The notes beneath the pieces were generated by a model. It did no database searches. It was not told where the DNA came from and saw only the letters and a list, made by a program, of their open reading frames with translations. Below are positions 36,901-45,550 of a stretch of DNA of 64,000 nucleotides, one piece after another. The position numbers and the translations under genes are program-made. Where the stretch lies: the NCBI GenBank assembly GCA_934444735.1, contig CAKSDE010000001.1, forward strand, positions 186,001-250,000, read 5' to 3'. Numbering within the stretch: the first letter of the stretch is position 1; every line of letters begins with the position of its first letter. The DNA is from an uncultured Clostridia bacterium. GTDB taxonomy: Bacteria; Bacillota; Clostridia; UBA1381.

Positions 36901-37342
36901 TGCAAATATTACACGTGCCGAGTTTGCGACGCTTGTTGTAAAGACAATGGGGCTTTCTGCGGCAGAATATGAGAACACGTATTATGATATGGTATCGGAC
37001 GATTGGTTTGCAGGATACGTTCAGGCAGCCAAAAACGAGGGTTATGTTTCGGGATATAACGGAATGTTCCGCCCGAATGACTATATAACACGTGAGGAGA
37101 TTGCAAAGGTTATCGTTGCTGCGTACAACCAAAAGACAAATAATATAATGGAGCCGGGCGGAGCGTTGTACTTTACCGATATTGAAAGCATAAGCGCGTG
37201 GGCATACGATTATATCGTTGAGGCGACAAAGCAAGGCTTTGTAAACGGTGTGAGCGAAACGAGATTTGCACCGAAGAATAACGCGACACGTGCACAGGCG
37301 GCAGTAATGCTTAAGAGATTATACGATAAACTGAACGGCTAA
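33980..37342 (+). CDS. SLH-anchored propeller-like protein
   Basis: 1120-aa exported protein starting at ATG 33980 (MKKIISFLSAAVMAVNVCAF, cleavage near AAA), preceded by AAAGGAAC. The more upstream in-frame start at 33923 overlaps the previous gene. Residues about 25-350 are paralogous to the protein at 26790 (RSKDGVEWTACF, SSNGVNWTV). Ig-like/Big-type domains (about 430-740), a carbohydrate-binding-like beta-sandwich (about 750-850) and a short helical segment follow. A Gly/Ser/Pro-rich linker near 890-920 leads to three C-terminal SLH domains (FKDMKGHWAKDDVEFMANKG, MVSDDWFAGYVQAAKNEG, SAWAYDYIVEATKQG). It fits a wall-attached glycan-binding protein. Confidence 0.82.
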   Translation: MKKIISFLSAAVMAVNVCAFAAADTLTGSYSFIDSAYSPELDMYVAMAKDFSAADHKTQLYRSKDGVEWTACFRDAKPGKNYAAQKTRQNLVWWEDEGVFAAQVGGTTYISSNGVNWTVPAGIGSSSNGLLETDGESLMIVHGRTMKIIPTKDSTAESFALSDNSGRYYYAAGKYKGEEKYFALQSDQYGGYMGKVEGAERTVTKDKFIGKTIDAVITDMSYISQSKNWIATLTNKKAYAVIGSDIMENVGSAKKIEPKNVGENITGTGVGENYALLGTETGKLFYTDIADVESDSKWKEIAVPEGMQAPDKEIRSISKSRDGFMLAVSENGTYILQETDDGVIFADTTKVSVDAKTKRIEAPQTGSQDVSVQFAGENYFGQEITGMVKDVTTEEEGISAAWDGSKMTISVPDTAEGEKIFTVTDTYDKTHDVTINFVKENDVDLEGFTTIALPDEEGEVAEADYKAYVLASDGEKMNRKAEISVVSAPAGIEFNAKNNKVTATSASEAGTLVLRVTSVGKPENNKDFSIEIKKRTPDSIEVTTDKQEVQIPEKGTETINAKAVVKDQNGTPMNKEKVSWSLDGDAKDITIDGEGKITIGAEANSGKLTVIATSLTDTAVSGETEITLTWSDERAVNEAVAAFDTETVTGENLDFSKTNKDGVSMKFETSDEKVITSEGVITRNRRKDTKATVKIYAQKGEFKAEKTITVTVLKEDNIAGVGDFEDPTQKIDNGVITDKDAHGGKYAAQMSGAFSADVKLNNESVYVFEAYVKSDSGATLSIEKGDERASVNPGGKYARLCVSKVYTKNGDEFTETVTVNGSDGYLLDDFKVYEITDEYNEVMEKITKAEYSRDKDDIEDAKKAVEAFLDIPLKDELKKRVDAIKPKSNGGSNTGGNTGGGSSGGSGGGSFTPPSSKPSSPSTVGGETVDNDEKVNDYLLVFKDMKGHWAKDDVEFMANKGFVNGVSEGNFNPDANITRAEFATLVVKTMGLSAAEYENTYYDMVSDDWFAGYVQAAKNEGYVSGYNGMFRPNDYITREEIAKVIVAAYNQKTNNIMEPGGALYFTDIESISAWAYDYIVEATKQGFVNGVSETRFAPKNNATRAQAAVMLKRLYDKLNG

Positions 37343-37360
37343 AAAGGGAGGAAATTTCAA

Positions 37361-40009
37361 GTGAAAAGAATAACCGGTTTTTTACTGATATTAACCATGA
37401 TTTTCTCCGGGTTTTGCTCGGTGAGAGCGGATAATACTGCGGGGAGCGAAGAGGCACAGCTTTTAAAGGGATTGGGAATATATGACAGCGATCAGGTTTC
37501 CGATACAATCACCCGTGCGGACTTTGCCGAAATTATAGTAAGACTTCTGGGAGTGGACGAAAGTTCACTTCCCGAGCCTCAAAAACAGGTATTTACAGAT
37601 GTTGGGCTGGATCACCCGAAGGTAAAGGTTATAAATTATCTTTTTCAAAGGGGCGTGATGCTCGGACACGAGGACGCATCTTTTAAACCGGATAATGAGC
37701 TTACCTGCCGAGAGGCGGCAAAGATCCTGGTTTCGGTTCTGGGATATACCGATTTTTCTGAGGTTAACGGCGGATATTATACGGGATATTTGCTTTCTGC
37801 CGAGAATGCGGGAATATTAAAGGGTGTAAATGTAGGTACGAGCGATAAGATAGATACCGGAAATCTTGCGATTATGATAGTAAATACTATGCAGGCGCCG
37901 GTAATGACAACCGACTACAAGGACGGCAACATCAATATTTCAACCGATAAAGATATAATCATGATGGAAAAATACTTAAATATCGGCAAGTATAACGGTG
38001 TTGTGGAGGGGTATTCCGATACAAGCCTTGAATCATCAAGCACGGATTACGGCAAAAATAACGCGAAAATCGGCGGAGTGATTTTCCAAGTCGGCGAGAT
38101 GGATTTATCCGACTGGGTAGGTATGAGCGTGACGGCTTACTACCGTGATAACGACGGCGAGTATGAGTTGGTTTACTTAAAAGATAAAAAGAACACGGTT
38201 GCAGAGCTTTCATCAAAGGATATAGAGAGCGCAACTCTTTCGGAGGTGAAATACTTCCGCTCGGAGGAAAGCTCGAGAACCTCAACGTTTAAAATCGCGT
38301 CCGACGCAATCTTTTTATACAACGGCAAAAGAGTGCTTTTGGTATCAAAAGAGGATCTGATCCCTGCAATCGGCAGCGTGAAGCTTATTGATAATGATTC
38401 GGACGGCTATGCGGAAGTTGTTGTTATAAAAGAATATAAGGAATATGCGGTAAAGACGCTTATTGCAAAAGATGAAACCGTAGTAACAAAGAACAATAAG
38501 GGTACATTGGATCTTTCGGAGGATAAGATCAGAGCGAATTTCTTTACTGACGGCGATGCTGCGGATTTCTCGGCAATCACATCAAAGAGTATTTTGAATA
38601 TTGCCAAGAGCAAGGACGATACCGATGCAATCTGGAACATATATATCACAAACGAACAGGTTGAGGGTGTTGTGAAGTCATTTATAAATGACGAGGATAA
38701 GTCGGTTCTTTTAGACGACGGCAATGAATATAAGTTCTCGGGTGAGCTGGTAAAGTATATTGAGGAAAACAAAAAATACAATCCGGCAACCGATAAATAC
38801 GAATATGAGCTTGAATACCCGACGGTAGGGAACAGCTACACATTCAGCCTCAACATGGACGGAGATGTCGCTGATTTTGAGATAATGAGCTCGGGCAGAA
38901 AATATGCGTATGTTGTAAAGAACTGGCTTGACGATGAGCAGGAAAACCGTTATATCAAGATGTTTACCTCAGCAGGCGAGATGGCAACATACAAAATGGC
39001 GGACAAGATAAGCTTTAACGGCAAGAAAACAGAAAGCGCAAATATTTCAATTGACAATTATCAGGTTGTCGTGTATGATATTAATGATAATGAAGAGCTG
39101 ACTAAGTTAAGAACTGCCGAGGATATGACATCTGATGCGATGTCTACCGTGTCGGGTGATGAATTTGCACTGCACTATAAATCGACAGAAACAATCAAGG
39201 ACGGTGCTGTTGTATATTCATCTATGCGATTCTACAAAAACTTTGCAGAGAATTATCCGTATTATTTTGTAAATAATGAAACGATATGTTTCCAAGTCCC
39301 GAATGATAAAACGAGGGACGCGGATTACTCGCTTTTGAAAAAGCTTGACACCGATATATCGGTAAAAGGTCCTATCAGAATTTATGACGTTAAGGAAGGC
39401 GGAAGTATCGGCGCTATGTCGGCATCTAAGAGCGGCAGTGCAAAATACGGAACCCCGCAGATGATAGATCGTGTAACGGTGGGCTTAAACGAGGACGATG
39501 AAGAATGTACACAGCTCGAATTTGTAAGCGGACAAAGTGTAATTTTAAAAAGAGATGTTACTTTCAGCCAGCCTGCAAAATCCGACTCGAAGGGCAGCAA
39601 CAACTGGACATCGAGAATTGACTATTCGGGATTGACTACCAAGGATTTAAAACGCGGTGACGTAGTTCAGTATGTTACGGTTGACGGATATGTTACCGAT
39701 ATAATGGTACTTGTATCGGTTGCAAATATCGGCCCTGTCAGAATAGACGGTGATAATATCGCAGAAAACGGGAACATGCTTTGTAAGGTTCTTTCGGTAA
39801 ATGATAAGGGTTCAAGAGCTTTGGTATACTATGTTGACAGATTCGGTACCGAAAGATATCAATCAATAGGAATCGGCGGCTCTGTTTATAAGTATGATTC
39901 GAGTACCGGAAAAGCGGAATATGCAACAAGTGCAGATGTAAGAGCGGGAGATATAATCCTGCAAAATGCATTCTGGTGGTCTGTAAAGGCAGTATTTATA
40001 TTCAGATAG
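37361..40009 (+). CDS. Secreted protein with N-terminal SLH domains
   Basis: 882-aa exported protein. GTG start behind AAGGGAGGAA; signal peptide MKRITGFLLILTMIFSGFCS. SLH-type domains fill about residues 25-185 (TRADFAEIIVRLLGV, FTDVGLDHPKVKVINYLFQR, REAAKILVSVLGYTD). The remaining about 690 residues are beta-rich, Asp/Lys-rich and repetitive (segments such as LIPAIGSVKLIDNDSDGYAE and LKRGDVVQYVTVDGYVTDIM), with no enzyme motif I recognise. It starts 18 nt after the preceding SLH gene, so an operon is likely. Possibly a structural S-layer-like or scaffold protein. Confidence 0.75.
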   Translation: MKRITGFLLILTMIFSGFCSVRADNTAGSEEAQLLKGLGIYDSDQVSDTITRADFAEIIVRLLGVDESSLPEPQKQVFTDVGLDHPKVKVINYLFQRGVMLGHEDASFKPDNELTCREAAKILVSVLGYTDFSEVNGGYYTGYLLSAENAGILKGVNVGTSDKIDTGNLAIMIVNTMQAPVMTTDYKDGNINISTDKDIIMMEKYLNIGKYNGVVEGYSDTSLESSSTDYGKNNAKIGGVIFQVGEMDLSDWVGMSVTAYYRDNDGEYELVYLKDKKNTVAELSSKDIESATLSEVKYFRSEESSRTSTFKIASDAIFLYNGKRVLLVSKEDLIPAIGSVKLIDNDSDGYAEVVVIKEYKEYAVKTLIAKDETVVTKNNKGTLDLSEDKIRANFFTDGDAADFSAITSKSILNIAKSKDDTDAIWNIYITNEQVEGVVKSFINDEDKSVLLDDGNEYKFSGELVKYIEENKKYNPATDKYEYELEYPTVGNSYTFSLNMDGDVADFEIMSSGRKYAYVVKNWLDDEQENRYIKMFTSAGEMATYKMADKISFNGKKTESANISIDNYQVVVYDINDNEELTKLRTAEDMTSDAMSTVSGDEFALHYKSTETIKDGAVVYSSMRFYKNFAENYPYYFVNNETICFQVPNDKTRDADYSLLKKLDTDISVKGPIRIYDVKEGGSIGAMSASKSGSAKYGTPQMIDRVTVGLNEDDEECTQLEFVSGQSVILKRDVTFSQPAKSDSKGSNNWTSRIDYSGLTTKDLKRGDVVQYVTVDGYVTDIMVLVSVANIGPVRIDGDNIAENGNMLCKVLSVNDKGSRALVYYVDRFGTERYQSIGIGGSVYKYDSSTGKAEYATSADVRAGDIILQNAFWWSVKAVFIFR

Positions 40010-40022
40010 AATTTTTAGCGAA

Positions 40023-40058
40023 CCTTGAAAAATAAGCTTTCCCGCTTATTTTTCAAGG
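40023..40058 (+). terminator. Long perfect hairpin before the lipoprotein gene
   Basis: 15-bp perfect stem CCTTGAAAAATAAGC (40023-40037)/GCTTATTTTTCAAGG (40044-40058) with loop TTTCCC. No T run follows, so it may be a processing or stability element. It covers the upstream in-frame TTG at 40025, arguing against that start. Confidence 0.6.
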
Positions 40059-40093
40059 GAACGCGACACCAAAAAGGCGAAATGGAGATAAAA

Positions 40094-41632
40094 ATGACGC
40101 ATAGAAAAATTTTTGTGTGTATCGCCGGACTTTTGGCAGCAGCAGGCTTGCTGTCGGGATGTTACAATGAGGCGATGGGTGATACAAAAAAGGAAGAGAC
40201 AGTATTAAAATGGATATGCGGCGGTGTAGGTGAACAGAGAGATTCGGAAAAGGTGTGGAAGAAATTTAATGAAGAGCTTCAAAAATATCTTCCCGATACC
40301 AAAGTGGAGTTTGAGTGCATTCCCACTAAAAACTACGGCGAAAAGTGGAAACTGATGAGTACGTCACAGCAGGAGATGGATATTGTCTGGTGCAGCTGGC
40401 AGAGCGATTTTGTATCAGAAGTGAAAAAGGGATCGTATATGCCGCTGGATAATCTGATAAAGGAATACGCTCCGTCGATAAAGGAAAAAATCCCGGCGGA
40501 GATGCTTAAAAAACAGACTGTTGAAAGACGGCTATACAGTATTCCCTGTATGCAGCAGATGGTATCGTATGTTTCAACGCTGAATTTTGATTATGACTTG
40601 TATGAAAAATACAAGGATTATATAAACCCCGATGAGCTTTCGGCATTTTTTGCATCACACAATAAAATGGACTCGGAGTGCTGGGATAAAATAGAGCAGT
40701 ATATAAAGCTTTTTGCCGATAACGGAGATTTGTATAACGGAGTGATCGGATTTGAAAGCCATGCCGAAAAAGGATATGAGTGGGTGAGAAATCCGTATAA
40801 AATCGAAGATTACGGCGATGATTACACTGTTGTGAATTATTACAGAACTCCGGAATATAAGCTCTTTATCGAGAGATATTCGGATTGGTACAAAAAAGGA
40901 TATATCCGAAAGGATTTTGCAAATATTGACCGCAATACCGGCTTTTATCCCATATCCGGTGAGGGAAACTATCTTATCGGGCAGGGATGTGTGCCGAGCG
41001 CGAAGGAAATAGAAGCAAAAAGAAAGTCGGGAGAACGCTTAAGTGTCAGAGTCCCGTTCTATGATGAGCACTATATTCCGTACGGTGCGGCGGCATCAAG
41101 TATTGCAATATCATCGAGCTGTAAAAATCCCGAAAAGGCGATAAAGCTTTTGGAGCTTATGAATACCGAAAAAGGAAAAGAGCTTTATAATATACTGGTT
41201 TACGGTATTGAGGGTGAGCATTATGAAAAAGTTACAAATAATAAAGTAAGACCTGTCGGATATACCAAGCAGCCTGCGGCAAATGCGCCGTACGGACAGT
41301 ATGCATGGGCTTTGGGAAACAGCTTTAACGCATATCAGATCTACAGCGAATGGGACGATCCGAGTCTGGATTCCGACTTTATCAAAAAATTGAACAGTGA
41401 TGCGCGCGAATCCAAGCTGATGGGATTTTCGCTGGATACCACACCGATAAAGCTTGAATTAAAGCAGATAGACGCGGTTGTAGAAGAATACGGAGATATG
41501 AAACAGATGATTATTTCCGAAAACTGCGCCGAAATGTATGATGAATTTGTGGAAAAGCTGAAATTGGCAGGCGATGATAAGGTTGTTGCTGAGATTCAGA
41601 GACAGATTGATGAATGGAGAAACAAAAATTAA
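40094..41632 (+). CDS. Extracellular solute-binding lipoprotein
   Basis: 512-aa lipoprotein of the family 1 (sugar) substrate-binding class. It starts at ATG 40094 with GGAG 6 nt upstream; the signal peptide ends in the lipobox LLSGC, giving a lipidated Cys near residue 23. The binding-protein body has TVLKWICGGVGEQRDSEKVW at the start, MDIVWCSWQSDFVSEVKKGS in the first lobe, and ASSIAISSSCKNPEKAIKLLE with LMNTEKGKELY in the second. At about 490 mature residues it resembles the large oligosaccharide-binding type. No permease or ATPase gene is adjacent, so it must share a transporter encoded elsewhere or act as a sensor. Confidence 0.85.
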   Translation: MTHRKIFVCIAGLLAAAGLLSGCYNEAMGDTKKEETVLKWICGGVGEQRDSEKVWKKFNEELQKYLPDTKVEFECIPTKNYGEKWKLMSTSQQEMDIVWCSWQSDFVSEVKKGSYMPLDNLIKEYAPSIKEKIPAEMLKKQTVERRLYSIPCMQQMVSYVSTLNFDYDLYEKYKDYINPDELSAFFASHNKMDSECWDKIEQYIKLFADNGDLYNGVIGFESHAEKGYEWVRNPYKIEDYGDDYTVVNYYRTPEYKLFIERYSDWYKKGYIRKDFANIDRNTGFYPISGEGNYLIGQGCVPSAKEIEAKRKSGERLSVRVPFYDEHYIPYGAAASSIAISSSCKNPEKAIKLLELMNTEKGKELYNILVYGIEGEHYEKVTNNKVRPVGYTKQPAANAPYGQYAWALGNSFNAYQIYSEWDDPSLDSDFIKKLNSDARESKLMGFSLDTTPIKLELKQIDAVVEEYGDMKQMIISENCAEMYDEFVEKLKLAGDDKVVAEIQRQIDEWRNKN

Positions 41633-41685
41633 GTGATTGGATTTTACAATTATTTAGAAATAACAACTGAAAGGAAGTATGGTAA

Positions 41686-44559
41686 ATGAAAGGAAAAGTT
41701 AGCTTTGTGCTGGCGGCGGTAATGGCGATTGAACCTGCTGCGTTTGCAAAGAAAAAGCAGGACGGTTTTACCGATATCGAAAATCACTGGTCGAGAGCGA
41801 TAGTTATGCGCCTTGACGATTACGGCATTGTTGCCGGTTACGGTGACGGAACATTCAGACCGGAAAAGCATATGAGTGTCGCCGAGTTTTTAAAGATGAT
41901 GATGGTATCTATGGGATATTCCTTGCCAAACGGCGACATATATTGGGCATCGGAATATATTAATAAGGCGGTGGAATTAGGGATTATAGAGTCGGGTGAT
42001 TTTGCGGACTATAATCAGGAGATAAACCGTCTGCAAATGGCAAGGATATTTGCAAATGCGCTCGGAAATACAACAAGCGCCGATGAGTATACCGTAAAAT
42101 CACAGATTTACGATTATGCCGAAATCCCCGAGGATTATAAAGAGGACGTAATCGTTGCCGTCGGTGAGAAGATTATAGTCGGATATGAGGACGGCAGCTT
42201 CAGACCGTGGGAGATAGTAACGCGTGCGCAAGCGAGTGCCGTTATGGTTCGCTTTATCGAGAAAAACGGCGGAATCAAAAAGCCGAATACCGATAAGCCG
42301 GGTACGGGTGACGATCAGACTTTGGCAAGTGCAAAAATATATGTTGCGACAAACGGCAATGACAGCGCAAGCGGAACCGAGAGCGCGCCGTATAAGACAA
42401 TCGGCAAGGCGAAAGAGGCTGTAAGAAGTATGATTTCGTCGGGAAATCTTCCGCAGGGCGGCGTTACCGTATATTTAAAGGGCGGTACATACTATATGTA
42501 TGACGGACTTGAATTTACCGAGGAGGATTCGGGAACCGAGGAAAGTCCGATCACATATACCGCATATCCGGGAGAGTCTGTTACTATTTCGGGCGAAACT
42601 CCGATTGATGTAAGCTGGTTTAAAGAGGCGGGCAGTGAGGCAAAATCAAAGCTTATCGATAAATCGGCACAGAGCAAGCTCATGATGGTAGATTTAAAAG
42701 CTCACGGCATCACCGATTACGGCGAAATGTCAAGCAGGGGTTATCATTACTTCAACAAGGGAAGATACGCACAGGCAGAGCTGATTGTAAACGGTGAGAA
42801 TCAGACCTTGGCGCGTTACCCGAATGAAGGAACCATGTCTGTTCCGAAGGATAATGTTGATTCCAAAAATATGGCGTTTACTTATACCGACAGCCGTGTA
42901 TCGAAATGGAAAGACGCAAAGGATCCGTATATTGTCGGAACTATTTCGATAAACTACGAAAATAATACATATCCCGTAGCAAAGATAGACGCAGCTAAGA
43001 GTATGCTTTATGTTAAGATGGGAAGAATAAACACATATTATACAAACGGTTGGTTCTACGGAACAAACCTCATGGAGGAAATTGACCAAGAGGGCGAATA
43101 CTACATTGACCGTGACGAGGGAATCCTCTATTATTATCCACCTGCCGACTTTAAGACGGGTAGCTACACAGTAGGTCTTTCGACGCTTAAAAAGCCTGTA
43201 TTTAACTTTAACGGCACAAATCACATAAATATCAGCAATATCACAATGGAGGGCGGAAGAGGATATGCAATCCTCGGTACAAGTGCGGGTTATAAGATTC
43301 CTACATATAAGGAGTTTGCTATAAGCCAGAACATGAACCTTGACGGACCGTCTTTCCACTGGGATAAGAGAACCGATACAAGCACGGTTTACCTGGGCGA
43401 TATTGATGAATATACCGATGCACAGGTATTCCCGGGACATATCTGGGACGGCTTTGTCGATAACGGCAAGGGCGTTGATGGAATATCGGTCAAGAACTGT
43501 AACATCTTCAACTTCGGTTCAGGCGGTGTCGTTATAAAGGGCGATAACGTTAAGATTGAAAATAACCATATGAAGAACCTCGGCGGAACGGGACTTTATC
43601 TGCGCGGCGGAGATCTCGAAACGCTTACCCCGAGCGGTGATACGATAATTAACAATAAGATTCACAATGTAGGATATCTGCAAAAATCATATGTTCCGGC
43701 AATTGCAATGCACGGTGTTGCGATTCATGTTGCCAATAACGATATATACGATGCACCGCACTGTATCTTCAATTATCACGGAAACGATCATATAATTGAA
43801 TTTAATAAGATCCACGACGCTGTAAAAGAGTGTCTTGATATGGACGCTATCTATACGAGAAATGAGTATATGCCGCAGTGGAGAGGTAATATTATAAGAA
43901 ACAACTATATATATAACCTCGGTATTTTCCCGGTAGGAGAATATACAAAGCAGCTGAATGTATCGGGTATCAGAACGGATAACTACGGTCATGCATTGCA
44001 GATTTATAACAATATATTTGCCAATATCGGAACGGAAAATGCGAATAACGTAATCGGCGTAACGGCACAGGGTAACAGAAATACTCTGACGGGCAACATA
44101 TTTGTTGATTGCAGCGCGACATATCTCGGCTGGAACTCATACTCTGCCGGTGCAACATGGAATATGGAAAATCAGACGGAGAAAGAAAGAGTGGAACTGG
44201 CTGAAAAATATGCGGCAAACCCGATATTTGCAGCAAAGTATCCAGAACTTGCAACGTTCAGACAGGAATATTATAAGTCGGTTGCGACAAATGTATTTGA
44301 TAAGAACCTTGTTGTAAATATTAAGTTCGGTCTGAGTACAACAAACGGTGAAGTGAATAAGTCGAGCACAAGAGGTGCTGCGGAGCTTATAAAAGGCGAC
44401 AACAACGTCGTTACGACAAAGGATCCGGGATTTGTAAATTATGCGGCGGGCGATTATACATTAAAGGACGACAGCGAAGTATTTACAAAGATTCCGGGGT
44501 TTGAAAAGATTGAGATGAGCAAGATGGGAAATAATGCTCCTGTCGGACCTATCAACTGA
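41686..44559 (+). CDS. SLH-anchored parallel beta-helix protein
   Basis: 957-aa surface protein with a short signal peptide (MKGKVSFVLAAVMAIEPAAF, cleavage near AFA) and AAGGAAG 10 nt before the ATG. Three SLH domains (about 25-200: FTDIENHWSRAIVMRLDDYG, ASEYINKAVELGIIES, DVIVAVGEKIIVGYEDGSF) precede a beta-helix module starting SAKIYVATNGNDSASG. It shares EDSGTEESPITYTAYPGE and LDMDAIYTRNEYMPQWRGN with its paralogues but has an extra insertion near 540-600 (TYKEFAISQNMNLDGPSFHW). Likely a glycan-active enzyme; substrate unknown. It is the last member of the surface-protein run and is followed by a repeat element with a terminator hairpin. Confidence 0.82.
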   Translation: MKGKVSFVLAAVMAIEPAAFAKKKQDGFTDIENHWSRAIVMRLDDYGIVAGYGDGTFRPEKHMSVAEFLKMMMVSMGYSLPNGDIYWASEYINKAVELGIIESGDFADYNQEINRLQMARIFANALGNTTSADEYTVKSQIYDYAEIPEDYKEDVIVAVGEKIIVGYEDGSFRPWEIVTRAQASAVMVRFIEKNGGIKKPNTDKPGTGDDQTLASAKIYVATNGNDSASGTESAPYKTIGKAKEAVRSMISSGNLPQGGVTVYLKGGTYYMYDGLEFTEEDSGTEESPITYTAYPGESVTISGETPIDVSWFKEAGSEAKSKLIDKSAQSKLMMVDLKAHGITDYGEMSSRGYHYFNKGRYAQAELIVNGENQTLARYPNEGTMSVPKDNVDSKNMAFTYTDSRVSKWKDAKDPYIVGTISINYENNTYPVAKIDAAKSMLYVKMGRINTYYTNGWFYGTNLMEEIDQEGEYYIDRDEGILYYYPPADFKTGSYTVGLSTLKKPVFNFNGTNHINISNITMEGGRGYAILGTSAGYKIPTYKEFAISQNMNLDGPSFHWDKRTDTSTVYLGDIDEYTDAQVFPGHIWDGFVDNGKGVDGISVKNCNIFNFGSGGVVIKGDNVKIENNHMKNLGGTGLYLRGGDLETLTPSGDTIINNKIHNVGYLQKSYVPAIAMHGVAIHVANNDIYDAPHCIFNYHGNDHIIEFNKIHDAVKECLDMDAIYTRNEYMPQWRGNIIRNNYIYNLGIFPVGEYTKQLNVSGIRTDNYGHALQIYNNIFANIGTENANNVIGVTAQGNRNTLTGNIFVDCSATYLGWNSYSAGATWNMENQTEKERVELAEKYAANPIFAAKYPELATFRQEYYKSVATNVFDKNLVVNIKFGLSTTNGEVNKSSTRGAAELIKGDNNVVTTKDPGFVNYAAGDYTLKDDSEVFTKIPGFEKIEMSKMGNNAPVGPIN

Positions 44560-44564
44560 TATTG

Positions 44565-44654
44565 GCTCAGTTTGTTAATTCCAAAACTTTTTTCCTATCC
44601 CCTCAAAAAAGCAAAGGAGCTGTAAAAAATCAATTGATTTTTTACAGCTCCTTT
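44565..44654 (-). repeat. Dispersed intergenic repeat, copy A, with terminator palindrome
   Basis: About 90 bp matching copy B (49305-49396) in reverse orientation: GAGGGGATAGGAAAAAAG is common to both. It contains a 42-nt perfect palindrome (44613-44654, AAAGGAGCTG...CAGCTCCTTT) that can terminate the upstream plus-strand gene. Confidence 0.75.
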
Positions 44655-44667
44655 ATCTTGAAGATAC

Positions 44668-44696
44668 TTGACAAAAAAATCATAAAATGATATAAT
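44668..44696 (+). promoter_or_regulatory. Consensus promoter of the YARHG zinc-ribbon gene
   Basis: TTGACA (44668-44673), 17 bp, TATAAT (44691-44696): a full match to the vegetative consensus. Confidence 0.85.
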
Positions 44697-44734
44697 TTGT
44701 TAGAAGATAAGTTTTTTGGCGGGAGGATTTATTT

Positions 44735-45433
44735 ATGAAATGTTTAAATTGCGGAAGTGAAATATCGGACGGTGCGCAATTTTGTAAAGTTTGCGGCAAT
44801 AGGGTAGAACAGGAGCAGACGGCTAAAAAGCAGGGTGTTACCTGCCCGCATTGCGGAAAGCCTGTGCCGGCAAATACAGTATACTGTGCATATTGCGGAA
44901 AACCTATATACGGTGCACCGAAAAAGAAAAATACGGGAATTATAGTTCTTGCGTCGGTTGCGGTGTTGGTTACTCTTTCGTGCCTTGTTATGCTGTACCT
45001 GTTTATGTTCGGAGATTTGGGCAAAAAGGAAATGCCGCCGGAAGATGAACAGGCGGTTGAGGTTGTTCCTGATGATAAAACCGATGACAAAGATAAAGCC
45101 GATGATGCGGACGATGAGGATAATGATGTCTGGTCGCCTGTGGACAAGAGCCAGATTGAGGACGAAGATGAAGATGATGAAGATTATCCCGATTATGAGG
45201 ATTATACTCCGTCGGATTTGCACGGCTTGAGCAAAAGCGATGTGGGATTTATGAGAAACGAAATTTATGCGCGCCACGGTTATATATTTAAAACCGAGCC
45301 GTATAAAAGTTACTTTGAATCTCAGAGCTGGTATCACCCAAACCCGAATTTCAGCGAAAGCTCATTTTCGGCTGAAGAAAAGGCGATGGTTGATGCTTTA
45401 ATTAAATATGAAAAGCAAATGGGCTGGAGATAA
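44735..45433 (+). CDS. Zinc-ribbon membrane protein with YARHG domain
   Basis: 232-aa protein. Two zinc-ribbons occupy the N-terminus (CLNCGSEISDGAQFCKVCG and CPHCGKPVPANTVYCAYCG). A Lys-rich stop is followed by one membrane segment (about 69-93, IIVLASVAVLVTLSCLVMLY). An acidic linker (about 100-150) leads to a C-terminal YARHG domain (MRNEIYARHGYIF, YFESQSWYHP). The topology would put the zinc-ribbons inside and the YARHG domain outside. YARHG domains are thought to be extracellular peptidoglycan- or ligand-binding modules, but their function is unproven. The gene stands alone between its own promoter and terminator. Confidence 0.85.
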   Translation: MKCLNCGSEISDGAQFCKVCGNRVEQEQTAKKQGVTCPHCGKPVPANTVYCAYCGKPIYGAPKKKNTGIIVLASVAVLVTLSCLVMLYLFMFGDLGKKEMPPEDEQAVEVVPDDKTDDKDKADDADDEDNDVWSPVDKSQIEDEDEDDEDYPDYEDYTPSDLHGLSKSDVGFMRNEIYARHGYIFKTEPYKSYFESQSWYHPNPNFSESSFSAEEKAMVDALIKYEKQMGWR

Positions 45434-45448
45434 TTTATGTCAAATGTT

Positions 45449-45490
45449 CCCCAAATACCGTAAGAAAACTGCGGTATTTGGGGATTTTGT
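45449..45490 (+). terminator. Terminator after the YARHG gene
   Basis: Perfect 12-bp stem CCCCAAATACCG (45449-45460)/CGGTATTTGGGG (45472-45483) followed by ATTTTGTTG. Confidence 0.85.
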
Positions 45491-45519
45491 TGTTTTTGAA
45501 AGATTTTTTGATTTATCCC

Positions 45520-45548
45520 TTGACACAAAGAGGGATATGTGGTAATAT
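45520..45548 (+). promoter_or_regulatory. Promoter of the DeoR-OPA transporter operon
   Basis: TTGACA (45520-45525), 17 bp, TAATAT (45543-45548). The transcription start would fall near 45555, downstream of the furthest in-frame GTG at 45552, which rules that start out. Confidence 0.75.
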
Positions 45549-45550
45549 AA

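Noticed and set aside
40025..40093. N-terminal extension of the lipoprotein at 40094
   Set aside because: The start would lie inside a 15-bp hairpin and destroy the lipoprotein signal; GGAG supports ATG 40094.
44613..44654. Perfect palindrome as a phage attachment site or origin
   Set aside because: A related palindrome occurs after other genes and behaves like a terminator within a dispersed repeat; no integrase or replication gene is near.
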